Shown: positions 33,652 through 45,326 of the stretch, in pieces
Numbering within the stretch: the stretch's first letter is position 1
How the letters are laid out: each line of letters begins with the position of its first letter
Assembly (NCBI GenBank): GCA_033439255.1
Contig: CM065878.1
Location: 1,798,001-1,862,000, forward strand
Length of the DNA stretch: 64,000 bases
Direction of reading: 5' to 3'
Origin: Hericium rajendrae
Taxonomy: Eukaryota > Basidiomycota > Agaricomycetes > Russulales > Hericiaceae
The notes under the pieces: model-generated
Database searches by the model: none
Told to the model about the DNA's origin: nothing
What the model saw: only the letters and a program-made list of their open reading frames with translations
Program-made: the position numbers and the translations under genes

Positions 33652-34515
33652 CTACTTTTTCTCGTCGCCTCCTTTACCCATCATCAAATTTGTCACACCG
33701 GCGGTCATCTTCTTGCGCGCCTCGTTCAGCATGCCCAGAAACCCATCCTCTCCGGTCGTCTCGCGGCTATGCCCCCACTCCTCGGTATGACGCGTTACTT
33801 GATGGCCATCATTCAGCTGCAGAGTCAACAGCGAATTGACCGTCTGGGATTTGGCATATATATCATTCGCGACGATTATCAATGAGCTGAAATAGACATA
33901 CCTTGAAAGGAGCCGCGTCTTTCGCCCCTCGGAAGTATGCGACATCCTGATCAATGAGCATTGTGCTCAGCGGTATGGACGGCGGGTTGGCCAGAACGCG
34001 GAACTTCTCAAAGTTCGCGTGAGAGAACAACTAAATGGAGGTCAAGTCCATTAACCCCCGCGAAGAGGTGAGCATATGCACCGATCTCACCTTAGGCAAA
34101 GCGTCAAATTGAGCGCGGATAGAATTCTTGCCCTGCGCAATGCCTACAGGGTCGTGAAACACGGCATCGGAGGTGTAGATGTCATACGACGTCTGAGAAT
34201 ATATGCGTCAGTACTTTGAATGAGCACATCTGGCAGCGTGCAATGATGATGCAATCTGACCGCTGTAGGCTTGCAGGAATAGATTTCCTTGATTCCTTCA
34301 ACGATCTTCTGTTCATACGGTTCAAGTCCGGCAGCACGCTCCGGCAAGGCCTTGCTCTCTTCGGGCTTCAGGCCAGCAGCGTTGAGTGCGTTCGGGTCGG
34401 ATGAGGGCATTTTCGTGCTGGCGAATCTGTTGTAAGGAGAACAGATGATCTTGGTACGAGCTGCAGGACACGCGACTCGGAATTGGATGGACTGAGGACG
34501 GGGAAGAAAGTACAT
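33652..34515 (-). CDS. SnoaL/NTF2-like protein, 225 aa (or 190 aa from the second ATG)
   Basis: Four minus-strand exons (34261-34515, 34091-34192, 33902-34030, 33652-33843) splice to 678 nt. After an N-terminal helix (EPYEQKIVEGIKEIYSCKPT) comes the cone-shaped alpha+beta fold signature DIYTSDAVFHDPVGIAQGK, then FSHANFEKFRVLANPPSIPL and a C-terminal basic helix ending GKGGDEKK. SnoaL-like folds serve as small enzymes or ligand-binding modules; no activity is assigned. From ATG 34515 the leader is Arg-rich with no acidic residue for ~35 positions, like a mitochondrial presequence. A TATAAAA box 28 bp upstream of that ATG would put transcription start near it, which favours ATG 34410 (MPSSDPNALN). 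Confidence 0.75.
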
Positions 34516-34542
34516 AGATAGAGGGCGGGGAGGACCATCGCG

Positions 34543-34549
34543 TTTTATA
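34543..34549 (-). promoter_or_regulatory. TATA box of the SnoaL-like gene
   Basis: TATAAAA on the minus strand lies 28 bp upstream of ATG 34515 and 133 bp upstream of ATG 34410. The spacing bears on which start is used. Confidence 0.5.
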
Positions 34550-34803
34550 GGGGAAATTCATAGCGGAGATGAACGACGGCGATGGCATGCTTGGTGACGC
34601 AGGCATCGGCAAGAGCGCGGACAGTCGAATTCCAGTGCGCCCCAGGGAGCGATCAGCCGCGAATGCGCATCATCACCCAACAAGTGCATCCGCCTTCCTT
34701 ATTCGTTCCATCACATACATATTTCTGGCCGTCAAAAATTCGTTCAACACATCACTGCATAAAATCATCAAGATACGAGTAAGAGGTCATACAACAGACC
34801 GGA

Positions 34804-35838
34804 TTACTGCGGCTTCGCCAAGTTCTGCATAAACTCGTCGATCTTGTCCTTCGGGACGTCCGTCGACCTCCAGATCTTCTCGTATGCATCCACGTTCTCC
34901 CCAACCGACGCCAACTTCGCCCGGATGCGCGTCCCAGCGTCGGAGCCCAGAGGCAGCCGCACCCAGTCCCACTTCCCGCCCTGTCCTTCAACCAAACCCT
35001 GCGCAAGCCCCGTCCCGTGCACAACCTCATAGATTCGCGCCGCCGCGGCGTTTTTGTCACCAACCTGCTTCGCCGCGAGCATCCGCGGCTCGTAATTTTC
35101 CGCCGCGCCTGCACCCTGTTCCGGCCGCGTGTACACCGAGGACGTCGCCCTTTGAGTGCTCTTCGCGGTGGTCAAGAAGTTCGTGGGGAAAAAGCCGGGT
35201 TCGACGATGGTGACGCGGATGTTGAAAGGCGCAAGCTCCGGACTCAGCGCCTCGGAGAACTTTTCGAGCGCGGCTTTGGAAGCACTGTATGCGCCGAAAC
35301 CCGGGCCACCTGCAAAGCCCGCGATGGATGAGAGGTTGACGATGTGCCCGGACTGCTGGGCGCGCATCGAGGGGAGAAGGGCCTGAATAATTGAGACAGG
35401 GCCGTAGACGAGCGTCTGGAACGAATCCTTGATATCTTTCATACTAGAGGGGAAGCGTCAATTGAGCGTCTGGCAAACTGTGGCGGGAATGGGTACGTAC
35501 GACAACTCTTCGACTGGCCCGGTAAGAGAGTAGCCGGCATTGTTAACGATGACATCTACGCGACCGTAGACAGAGAGTGCATTCACTGCGGCAGCCTGAA
35601 CTTCATTATCTGGCCCAGAGGGGTCCAAAGTGAAGGCATGCGCTCCCTTCAACGATGCGGGAATTTTGGATGCACTTCGCGCAGCGGCGATGACCTACCA
35701 AACAAGTCAGTAAACTGGGCCGCCCAGAATATTGATACAGCGACACTGTACCTTATCGCCTTGAGATAGCACATGCTGCGCCAAGGCAAGACCGAGACCA
35801 GAGTTCGCGCCAGTGATCAACCAGATTTTAGAAGCCAT
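34804..35838 (-). CDS. Short-chain dehydrogenase/reductase, 306 aa
   Basis: Three minus-strand exons (35752-35838, 35501-35694, 34804-35443) splice to 921 nt. The protein is a classical SDR. It has the cofactor loop TGANSGLG starting near residue 9, the NNAG motif (VDVIVNNAGYSLTGPVEEL), HIVNLSSIAG with the catalytic Ser region, and YSASK with the catalytic Tyr and Lys. PGFF in IRVTIVEPGFFPTNF follows the active site. The enzyme should be NAD(P)-dependent; the sequence does not reveal its substrate. A start at 35838 (MASKIWLITGANSGLG) places the Rossmann motif where the family has it. Confidence 0.92.
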
Positions 35839-35898
35839 TGATGATGTCGATGGAAAAGAAGATACGATTCTAGGAAAACCAAGCCCCTCCAGCCTGCC

Positions 35899-35905
35899 AT
35901 TTATA
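35899..35905 (-). promoter_or_regulatory. TATA box of the SDR gene
   Basis: TATAAAT on the minus strand lies about 61 bp upstream of the SDR start codon, a spacing that leaves a short 5' UTR. Confidence 0.5.
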
Positions 35906-36326
35906 CCAACCGTTCAGGAGGGCGCTGTCTCAGATCCACGAAAGTCCGGCTGATTGCGAATCCGCTCAGTGTCCAGCCTAGATGTCATACACCTGCTGCA
36001 TAATCCAGCTGAAGGCACTGGAGCAGAGCGGGCGGCACGCGTACTCAACTGCCACCGTCGAAGAGGGCGCACATCACAAAGAGTCCGGAAAGAAGTGGAT
36101 GAACAGCTGGTGCTGTGGTGCTGCTGCTGCTTCGTGATGCCGATCGAAAGGCTCAAAGTTCACCGCCGATTGCTGAAGCGAGTCAGGTTGAGCTGCAATC
36201 AGAAGCTGAGCGCTGAAGAGGCGGAGAAATGTGGATACATAAAATGGGCAGGACGTTGGGCTGGCATAGACCGAGCTGCATCGGCCATTGGCCGCAAATC
36301 CATTGCAGATTTCGATAGTGCGTCCG

Positions 36327-36367
36327 TAGTCTTCGTAGCTGACCTCACATGGAAGACAATCGTTCTG
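36327..36367 (+). repeat. 41-bp dispersed repeat, copy 2
   Basis: Partner of 7282-7322, same orientation, about 36 of 41 identical, with differences that are transitions. Confidence 0.5.
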
Positions 36368-36606
36368 AACGTCTGTGTATTGAGGAAGATTGAGTGCGTT
36401 CGTATGAACGCTCAACGAACCACATTCTGCAAGCCACATCGACCTTGGAAAGGCAAGCATTGCTAAATCGGGGCAATGTGGCTGTGCACCCGATGCTCCA
36501 TGCTTCCCCATACAACCTCGCCCGCGTCCACCTGAGACTAATCGCATGAAATACCCTCAGGGCACCTGACCGCCAGAAACCACACATCAACTCACGCGCT
36601 ATCTGG

Positions 36607-37525
36607 ATGGCGAACTATGACTCGCTGCACCGACAATGTCGGACGCTGGAGAACCTCTTCGACACGAAGCTGACCGCATATTCCCGTGTCCCGTCGACCG
36701 TCGCGCGCGGCGGGCAGGAGGACGTCGAGGCGACCGGGTCGGCGGAGCGGTGGAAGGACATGGAGCTCGAGGTTGAGGAGCTGCTTGAGAAGGTGCGTTT
36801 GCACGCGTACGACTGGCGGTCTTCGCTCACGCGCTTGTTGGGGTGCTGTAGTTAGGTGAGGTGAACGAAGAGTTGTTGAAACTGTCGGAGGATACGGAGA
36901 ATCCGCCGTCACAGTCGATGATGCGCGCTATTCAGCGACATAGAGATGTATACCAGGACTATGTACGCGAATTACGGCGGACGAAGGTGCGTTCTGTGTT
37001 CCTCTTCCATTCACGCATCGAGCTGATAACTTGTCGATATGTTGCGCGTAGACGAACGTACAGCATGCACTTGACCAGGCTAATTTGCTGACTGGAGTTC
37101 GAAATGATATTGCGTGAGCATTCAAATCTCAGCATTGCCTATGGCCTACGTTTACAAAAACCGTGTATCTCCAGTGCATTTAAATCATCGGCGGGTGACT
37201 CCCTCTTGGCCGAGCGTGGGCGAATCGACAGTTCTCATCGCATGGTTGACGAAACATTAGAGTACACACCGATCCTTATCCATCCGTCTATGCATGCTTA
37301 CCCACTTGCATCACCAGCCAAGCATACGAAACGAGATCAGAATTTGCGCGCCAGCGTACATCACTAGGCGCAATCCAGTCACGCATGGTTGGCGTGATAA
37401 AGACTGTTCCAGGAATCAACAACGTGCTGTCTATGATCCACAAACGACGACGGCGCGATTCAATCATCGTCGGGGCGCTCATCGGCACATTGATATTCGC
37501 GCTCCTTGTGTACCTGTGGCGGTGA
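36607..37525 (+). CDS. GOS1: Golgi SNARE Gos1 (GOSR1/GS28 family), 222 aa
   Basis: Five exons (36607-36792, 36861-36986, 37052-37113, 37175-37261, 37318-37525) splice to 669 nt. The N-terminus YDSLHRQCRTLENLFDTKL and the block QSMMRAIQRHRDVYQDYVRE are hallmarks of this family. The Qb-SNARE helix includes DEDAL-like ERGRIDSSHRMVDETLDQAY and VIKTVPGINNVLSMIHKRRR. A single C-terminal membrane anchor follows (IIVGALIGTLIFALLVYLW). Gos1 acts in retrograde and intra-Golgi vesicle fusion with Sed5, Ykt6 and Sft1 in yeast. All phases close, so the copy is intact. The first intron ends at GTGAG rather than at the TTAG six bases before it. Confidence 0.95.
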
Positions 37526-37804
37526 GCTGGAGCAGAGGGGTCGCGGTTAGATATCACTTTCAATCGGTTATGGTTATTGAGCACGCCCTAGTTATATAGC
37601 TGGATATTTGTACACCATCTGATGGATAGTTCGTTTCATTGCCAATGTCACGCACTTGCATGTCATGTTGGATGCTATCCGTGCGTAGTGAATTGGCCCT
37701 GGCCAGAAACTGTATTATCAAGCTATGCTATTGACAGCACCACAACTCCTCGGGGATATGGCGGCTCCCCAATTCAATCCCCTTCACTCTCGCTGTCTCC
37801 CCAT

Positions 37805-39056
37805 TTATCCCACGTCCCCGACCGCTCTTTCCTTGACAGCTTCCGAACATCCTTTATGCCTTCCCCGCACGAAAATCTTCCAATTATCCTCTAGCCGCTT
37901 TACCGTACCTATATCCTCATCGCTTCCGTTATCGGCATCCTCATCATCCCCGTAATCCCAGACGTCTTCAAGCCGCCAGCCCTTGACCTCCGCAACAGTC
38001 CGTGTCATTTCCCATGTTCGTTCGGCAGAGTAGCGTATGTTGTGGAAGTCAGACTCCACGAGCAGTCGAGAGGGGTTTACTGCCTCGATAAGAAGTCGAT
38101 GATTCGGGGAGCGGCCATTGATAACAGTCGACAGGGAGAGGAAGGCATTTGGGTGGTGTTTCTATGCATTGAAACGATCGTCAACACACCGCGGTTGAGT
38201 AACACCTGTGGGTATCGCGCGCACCACAATCTCAGCCCACACCTGCGGGCTCAATCCGCAGCTGTGCAGATCCACACTGATGCGCCTCCATTCCTTACCG
38301 TGCCTCGCCTTCATCCGGTCGAACAGCTCCCGCGTCTGCTGGGCCGCCTTCACGCTATGCATGCTTACATTCCGCCGCATTTCCACCGCTATGTCGAGCT
38401 GCGCCTCGAGGATCGCGAGCTGGTGCGCGAAGGGCGTCGTAAACGGCGAGAGCTCGCGGCGCTCCTCGTCACTGCTCGTCGCGTCTGTCAGGGGTTTGAA
38501 CGGCACGCGCGCGGCGCGATCGATACCGACCTCGCCGAGCATCGCGCTGGGAAAGTCCGTGAGGTCTTTGCGCAGGCCATCAAGCAGGTCTGAGAACACC
38601 ACGGGCGGGGGCAGCGAGGGGAGGAGGCGCGCGAACGCGGCTTCGTGCGGCGGTGACGGCTCGGGGCTGGGGAGGAAGAGGGCGCGGTAGTGCGCCTCTG
38701 TTGAGGCGGGTGGGCTCAGCGCGATTTGGTGCATGAACCATGGGTGGTAGCCTGCCCGATACGCATCAATCAGAATGAGGTCATAACAACACGCCTGGCA
38801 GGAGATGGCGATGAGGAGGTATGGGGAGTGGATGTCAGCGATGGAGCCACCCACCGAAGGCAGGGATTATCTTGTCCGGCCACTGCTTTGCGAGGGCGCG
38901 GATGCGTGGCTGATCGTCTGGCCGTGAGGACATGGCGCAGACGGTGTGCGTGAGCGTGGCCATGATGTCGGGCTCGGTTGCACTATCCGCGGGATGGCAG
39001 TGGACGTCGACGAGATGCGCGAGGACCTCCGAGGGCGGTAGCGAGGGCGCTGCCAT
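37805..39056 (-). CDS. TatD-family metal-dependent hydrolase (Scn1-like)
   Basis: Three minus-strand exons start at ATG 39056. The N-terminal metal motif is VDVHCHPAD. YHPWFMHQIA follows after the first intron, then AMLGEVGIDRAARVPF with the family Glu, and FAHQLAILEAQLDIA. The last exon has KHHPNAFLSLSTVINGR, and LLVESDFHN carries the catalytic Asp region. TatD proteins are metal-dependent nucleases or hydrolases with a TIM-barrel fold. The fungal form with this N-terminus corresponds to the Cut9-interacting protein Scn1 of fission yeast. The C-terminus ends in an acidic loop (DDEDADNGSDED) and a basic tail. The gene converges on GOS1, with 279 bp between the stops. Confidence 0.85.
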
Positions 39057-39528
39057 CGGAGGCGTGATTGACCTGACCTAGCGTTGAAGCTAGATCTGTA
39101 AAGGATGCGTTTCAAAGGGACGGGGTTCAAACAGCTTGTTACGGGGCTCCTGTTGGTACCGAGGATCGATTCGGTCTTGCAGCCTGTTACAGTCAGATAA
39201 CAGACTGTTTTGTAAGCACTGTTTGTGTGATGAAAAAAGCTGTGATTTTATCCACGGGGCCTCAATTGTGCCGTTTAATTGTGATCCTGTTCAGCGTTCA
39301 GGACATGTCGGTGTATCTGATGACATCACAAATTGGCGCAGTTGTCAAAGCTGGGACCCATAACGCCAAACATGTCCAAAGACTGGTCTGCAGTCCCTTC
39401 CATTTCGGTGATCTTGACACCAATATTTCTGCATGCTCAGGTCTCCCGGCTTTCGTCTTTCGACCATTCATTCGCGCTTCATCCATAGGACACGACCATT
39501 AAGACCATCCCTTCTTTGCTCAAGAGCT
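39057..39528. other. Divergent promoter region of TatD gene and TRM5
   Basis: No gene is supported. This is the 5' flank of both genes; no TATA box is obvious. Confidence 0.5.
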
Positions 39529-41602
39529 ATGTCGCGCCGCGTAACCATCGACGCATCCCCGCCGCCAGTGCGTTGGATGAAAGATAGCGAAAAACTCGAC
39601 CGCTCCGCGTTCCGACGCTCCATACCAGTGCTCGCCGCCCGCGTCCCGCCGGAGAAGAGCGGCACCATGCTGAAGGCTGAAGCGATGAGGGGGTGCGTCT
39701 TTTTCTGCTGATGCTGCGCCTGCTTTGTTTGTCTGCATCTGCCGCCGGCGGAGCCATGATTCTACCATAGCTGTGCATCTTTTCACTACGATGCTCATCA
39801 ACATTGCTCGTGCTCAGGTCAATCATGAATCTGCCCAAGGTCCGCAGCGTCGTATCTGATCCTATTCACGAGGGCGACAAGCTTGTCCTCCTGCGCGTGC
39901 AGCACGAAGGTGAGCCCCCGCCGTGGTATCGCAATCAGATTTAATTTTCGGTTGCCCTCCGCCTTCATTGGTGTCTTCGGCACATCAACGCGATTTGGGA
40001 GCTGATCATACATTTTTCGTTGCTCGGGCAAGGGACTTAGCCGACCTGTCGCCTGAAGCTAAAGCATACTTGGTGGATCAAAATGCGGAGCTGACTTCAT
40101 ATACCCTGGAGTTGGATTACAACTACTGGACTGCCGGTACGTCTTGTTGCCGATATCATTCACGCGAACTGCTGAGATGGCACTGTGCAGATGAGATTTT
40201 GCAGGCTGTTCTACCCGAAGAGCTTCTCGAGGAGTCGCCCACTGGATTTGCCATCACAGGACATGTCGGTTCGTATTTTTATCCAAAACAGAGCATGGGG
40301 TTGTTGTTTGACCCGTAAAGTTTAGCTCATCTCAATCTCAATGATGAATACTTGCCATACAAGCATATCATTGGAGAGGTCGTGCTCGACGTTCGTACAT
40401 TCTTGCCTGCATGTTTCAGTGACGCTGATGCTATGTTTTTACATGAACCAGAAAAATAAGCGCATCCGAACAGTCGTTAACAAGCTCAATTCAATTGACA
40501 CGCAGTTTCGCTTCTTCAAAATGGAACTCATTGCTGGTGAACCAGACTATGTAGTTGAGCATGTGAGCTCTGCAAAATTTCTTGCCCTCGACCGCAGCCT
40601 CATTTCTTCCAGCATGAATCCGACTGCCGGTTCACCTTTGATTTCACGAAAGTCTATTGGAACTCTCGTCTGCACACGGAGCATGATCGATTGGTGCAGC
40701 TTTTCCAACCCTCGGATGTCATTGCCGATGTCTTCGCCGGCGTGGGTCCATTCGCAGTCCCTGCAGGCAAGAAGGGCTGTGCAGTATTGGCAAATGACCT
40801 GAATCCGGAGAGTTACAAATGGCTGGTGAGAAATATCGCTGACAACAAGGTATGTTCTGCTTTTCGAGTTTCGTCATTGACGCCTTCAATAAGCGTGCGT
40901 CAATTTGGTAGGTTGGCGATCTCGTCCGAGCGTCTTGCGAAGACGGACGCGACTTCATTCGCAATGCCGTCAGCGCAGCGCTGGCGACTCCCTTCCCGCC
41001 GTACACGGGCCCAAAGGCGACGCGTTCCCAGCTCAAGGAGAAGCGCCGACAGCAGCAACAGTCTCAGAGTGAGCTTGGCGACCGCTCTACCTCCGCCGCT
41101 GCACCTCCGACGTCAAGTGTATCTCCGTCGCCGACCCCGTCTCGCAGGCGGATCTGTCATTTTGTAATGAATCTACCCGACTCCGCCATCACATTCTTAG
41201 ATGCGTTCCGCGGTATCTTTGCTGGTGATGTCGAGAGAGAGGTTTATGCTGAGGCACCTATGCCAATGGTCCACTGTCACTGTTTCACGCGGGAGTTGGA
41301 AATGGAGGGTGCGAGGAAGGACATCCTCGAGGTACGTTCATTTCTCGAGACTGTCATATGAAGTGTGTGTGCTGACCGTCCCCTCATCCTATGTGCTCCG
41401 ACAATTTTCCGTGACGCTCCGTGATTCGGGAACATAGCGGGTGCGTGATCAGCTGGGACTGACACGCGCGCTGGGCACGTCGGGTGATGACGATGTGTCG
41501 CTGCATTTTGTGCGATCCGTTGCGCCGAACAAGGACATGTACTGTGTCAGTTTCCGCCTACCACAAGAGGTCGCTTTCGGCGCAGAGGGGCGTAGGCAGT
41601 AA
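39529..41602 (+). CDS. TRM5: tRNA (guanine-N1)-methyltransferase Trm5
   Basis: Many exons from ATG 39529 (MSRRVTIDASPPPVRWMKD) to TAA 41600-41602. The middle carries LNLNDEYLPYKHIIGEVVLD, IRTVVNKLNSIDTQFRFFKM and FTFDFTKVYWNSRLHTEHDR. The SAM-binding core is VIADVFAGVGPFAVPAGKKG, and LANDLNPESYKWLVRNI follows. The C-terminal part has HFVMNLPDSAITFLDAFRG with the NLP motif. Trm5 methylates N1 of guanosine 37 next to the anticodon in cytosolic and mitochondrial tRNAs and prevents frameshifting. A low-complexity insert (QQQQSQSELGDRSTSAAAPP and onward) sits between the core and NLP. All junctions I tested keep the conserved frame. Confidence 0.93.
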
Positions 41603-42136
41603 TGTACTTCATTGCGATTTAATTTCATGATTTAATGTTGTTCATGTACTGGCATCACGTCTTCCGTGCGCTGTGAGTGGGTCGGCCAACGCGTCGGACG
41701 AGTATCGGGCCCTATCGGGCCGTGCTGAGGTAAGGGACCTTAACCCCGCAGGAAGAAAAGTTGAAGCACTGCCCGGTACGGATGACCTGAGTGACGCTAC
41801 TGAAGGGCCTGCTTGCCCCATCCCCATCTCCTCCTTGAGTCACTCGTTAGACATAGACCTAGAGCCAGTCGTCTCCGACTGCAGCGTCTCCTTCCTTTCT
41901 CCTAGATTTCTCTTCTCCTAGAGTCTGCTATACCCAGCGCCCGTCAGTCCACCACCTTTCCTTTTCTGACCCCCTTCGCCTTACCTCACAGCTGCCCTCT
42001 AGCCGCCCCGGTCGCGGATCATTACACTACCACTCCCCAGGCATTTTGAGTGTTCTCTGCGGCGAACGGTCAACGATTTCCATTAGAGACCAGTTACTAT
42101 ACCACCCCGCGCCGTTATTTAATACGCGACCGAGGC
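41603..42136. other. Intergenic, AGC1 5' flank
   Basis: No gene is supported. The last ~200 bases are pyrimidine-rich, as in promoters of well-expressed fungal genes. Confidence 0.5.
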
Positions 42137-45100
42137 ATGGCACCACCTCCCAGCCCTTCCGCACCCCTTCAGGCCGATTCGGGCACTGAGGGCCCTGCCG
42201 CAGCATCCGGACGGGCGTCTCGCGCCATCGAGACCGTCAAGAGCGCCGTGCGCACGCCAGACAGCGAGCTCAAACGATGGAGGCGGACGTTCGAGGGCAA
42301 CGCGAAGACCGTCGTAGATGGGGAGAAGTGCGCCTCGTTCTTTTGCGTGATGACAACAGCTGACGGCTGACCTTTGCAGATTTCTGGACCCGGAGCAGTT
42401 CGTGAACGCCATCGCGCCGTCGGGCGATCTGACGCGCATTGGCCGCGCGCAGTTCGCGACGCTGTTTCGCGTCGCGGACTCGAGCAGGCGCGGGCTGGTG
42501 TCGTGGGACGACTTCACGGTGTTCCAGACGCTGCTCAAGCGGCCGGATGCGGACTACTGGATAGCGTTCCAGTACTTTGATGTGTGAGTTGAGGTCATCT
42601 ATTTGCGGATGCACGCTGACACGTAGAATGTTTGCAGTGATAGCTCCGGAACTATCACCTTCGATGAGTTCAAGAACGTGTTTCAGGCTAACATTGGGCC
42701 GGATGCGATACCCTTCAATTTTGACTGGTGCGTCCGGTTGTAGTATGGTGTGCATTGCGGGGCTGATGTGATTGGGGCGCAGCGACTGGGTTAAGCTCTA
42801 CCTTGGAAAGAAGAACGGCACTCATGTTCTTGGATGTGCGTTCCGTCACCGCTTCTGGAAACACTGTTCTGACGAGTTGTCTTGCACAGATGGCGAATTC
42901 ACGCAATTAATGAAGGGCCTTCAGGGCGAGCGACTCCGTCAAGCATTCAAGTTCTTTGACAAGGATCAGGACGGCTTCATTCGTCCTGACCAGTTCAAGA
43001 GGATCATTCTGGTTGGTGCATGTCCTCAGATTGTAGCTCATCGTGCTCACTCCATCATCTTCAGGAAATTGCTGGACACAAACTTTCGGACGCTGTGATA
43101 GACAGGTTACCCACGTTGTGCACACTTAGCCCAGGTGGCAAGATATCCTATTCTGAGGTTATCGCTTTCCATAATGTCATTAGAGGTGGGCAAACATGCA
43201 AACTATACATAATGGATGACATAAGACCGTTTTCTGAATCGTAGAAATGGACATGGTCGAACGGTACGCACACCTGTAGTGAATTGCTGCCTGTTGCCTA
43301 GGTTGATCATGACTATAGCGTCCTACGCGAAGCAACTGCGAAGACCAAGGACGGACGCATCGACCAGACCGACTTTCTCAATTACGCGTCATCGACCTCG
43401 CGCTACTCGCTCTTCACGCCCATGGAGGCGTCCATCATCTTCCACTTTGCAGGGCGCGGTCTGAGCTCACAGCGCCTCGCGCTGATCGACTTTGCGCAGC
43501 TGCTTGACCCGCGGTGGAAGGCGCCTGGCGACGTGGCTGAGCCGACAGTGAAGGGCTTCACCGCGTTATCGGTGATGCACGATGTCTTCCACTCGGCATA
43601 CAACTTTGTGCAAGGAGGTGAGAGGACCTTGAAGGCTTCAGGTTTCTGTGGAGTGCTAAATAGGCTGCACAGGAGTGGCCGGTGCATTCGGTGCGACGAT
43701 CGTATACCCTATAGATCTTGGTATGTTGGTTTCCTGTTATTTTCCCCTGCTTGATCTGATTGGTATTGGTTGCTTTCTCGGCGCCCAGTCAAGGTACGAT
43801 AGTCAGATCACAGCTCACTGCCAAGGCTAACAGATTGATACCAACTTATGCCAATAGACTCGGTAAGCATACCTACATTCTCGATCGAGTTCAGCGACTC
43901 TAAATGAGTGTTTCGGCATATAGCATGCAGAACCAGCGCAGCACAGTTGTTGGCCAGCTTTTGTACAAGAACAGCCTGGACTGTGTAAGAAAAGTACTTC
44001 GTAATGAGGGCTTCCTCGGATTCTACCGCGGACTCGGTCCGCAGCTCATTGTACGTTACCATTCCACATCAGATTGGATTGCGGGAGCTGACGGCGGGAC
44101 CGCGACAGGGCGTGGCGCCCGAGAAAGCGATCAAGCTCACCGTCAATGATCTCATCCGCGGTAGAGCGAGCGACCCGGAAACAGGAAGGATCTCTCCCAT
44201 ATGGGAGATAGTTGCGGGTGGAACGGCTGGTGGATGCCAAGTGGTACGTCGTACACACCTCCATTATATTTCCGCTTTTCCTGAGCACGGTAACAGATCT
44301 TCACGAACCCACTGGAGATTGTGAAAATTCGTCTTCAGGTGCAAGGTGAAGCGGCCAAGGTGGAGGGAGCTGTCCCGAAAGGCGCGGTACATATCGTGCG
44401 ACAGCTCGGTCTCATCGGTTTGTATAAGGGCGCGAGCGCTTGTTTGCTTCGCGACATTCCATTCTCTGCGATCTACTTTCCTGCGTACTGGCATCTGAAG
44501 CGCGACGTGTTCAATGAGGGTTACCGCGGGAAGCAGTTGTCGTTTGGTGAGACGTTAGCGTCTGCGGCCATCGCGTACGTACTTAAATCATTAATATGTG
44601 GAGCATGTGCTGACGCCAACAACACTAATCTTTTTGCATCGCCTTTCTGCGACATCAACGCTGTGTTACATCTCGACTGATGTTGATTGCATTGTTTGGG
44701 ACGGAAAGTGGCATGCCCGCTGCGTATTTGACAACGCCTGCAGGTATGTGGGATGCATGTTGCATAGTGACAGCGGAACTCACGGGGAACAGACGTTGTC
44801 AAGACGCGCCTGCAGGTGGAAGCCCGAAAAGGCCAAACGAACTACAAGGGGCTCACGGATGCCTTCGTGAAAATATGTATGTCATTGGTTGCACAGTTCC
44901 ATTCCCGCGATCAATGACTCCCACCAGATCGGGAAGAGGGCTTCCGCGCACTATTCAAGGGCGGACCAGCTCGGATTATTCGAAGCAGCCCACAATTCGG
45001 GTTTACCCTTGTTGCATACGAGTATTTGAACAGAGTGCGTTCTTTTGATGTGAATCTCGGCATAGACGCGCTGACGCACTGCCTCCTGACTGCCTCGCTG

Positions 45101-45326
45101 ACAGTTCTTGCCGGTAAGTGGATGACCACGCTGCAGTTTGATTATCGTGGGTGATTGATGCATTCTTTCGTAGTACCCGTGGAAAGAGCAACCGCGGGAA
45201 GTCGAGACGGCACTCACATCGCGTCCGGACGAGATTGCGACGACGCGGGCGCGGAATGCGCTCAAGATCATGCTGGATGTGCATGGCGACTTTGGGAGGA
45301 GGGCATCCGGTGGGAGCGGCAACTGA
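42137..45326 (+). CDS. AGC1: Mitochondrial aspartate/glutamate carrier Agc1, 694 aa
   Basis: Nineteen exons splice to exactly 2085 nt. The N-terminal half is a calcium-sensor-like region with EF hands ([38 protein letters not shown]). The C-terminal half is a mitochondrial carrier with three repeats whose signatures are [28 protein letters not shown] and [14 protein letters not shown]. Aralar/citrin-type carriers exchange aspartate and glutamate across the inner mitochondrial membrane and feed the malate-aspartate shuttle. Exons include two 5-nt microexons (43789-43793, 43858-43862), a 9-nt microexon (45105-45113) and a 19-nt exon (43245-43263). The microexons are required to complete conserved sequence, and the phase sum closes only with them. 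The last ~40 residues ([20 protein letters not shown]) match the family tail. No frameshift. Confidence 0.95.
43789..43793 (+). other. AGC1: 5-nt microexon 1 of AGC1
   Basis: TCAAG lies between introns 43721-43788 and 43794-43857. It supplies two bases of the Val codon and the whole Lys codon of PIDLVKTRMQ, the first carrier signature. Confidence 0.85.
43858..43862 (+). other. AGC1: 5-nt microexon 2 of AGC1
   Basis: ACTCG lies between introns 43794-43857 and 43863-43923. It supplies Thr and two bases of the Arg codon of the same signature. Both flanking introns have GT..AG ends and normal lengths (64 and 61 nt). Confidence 0.85.
45105..45113 (+). other. AGC1: 9-nt microexon of AGC1
   Basis: TTCTTGCCG encodes Phe-Leu-Pro and joins EYLNR to YPWKEQP. 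Flanking introns are 45035-45104 and 45114-45173. Confidence 0.8.

Larger units (their letters stand above)
35839..36606. other. Divergent promoter region of SDR and GOS1
   Basis: No gene is supported in these 770 bp between two divergent start codons. The stretch holds the SDR TATA box and the second copy of the 41-bp dispersed repeat (36327-36367). Confidence 0.5.
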
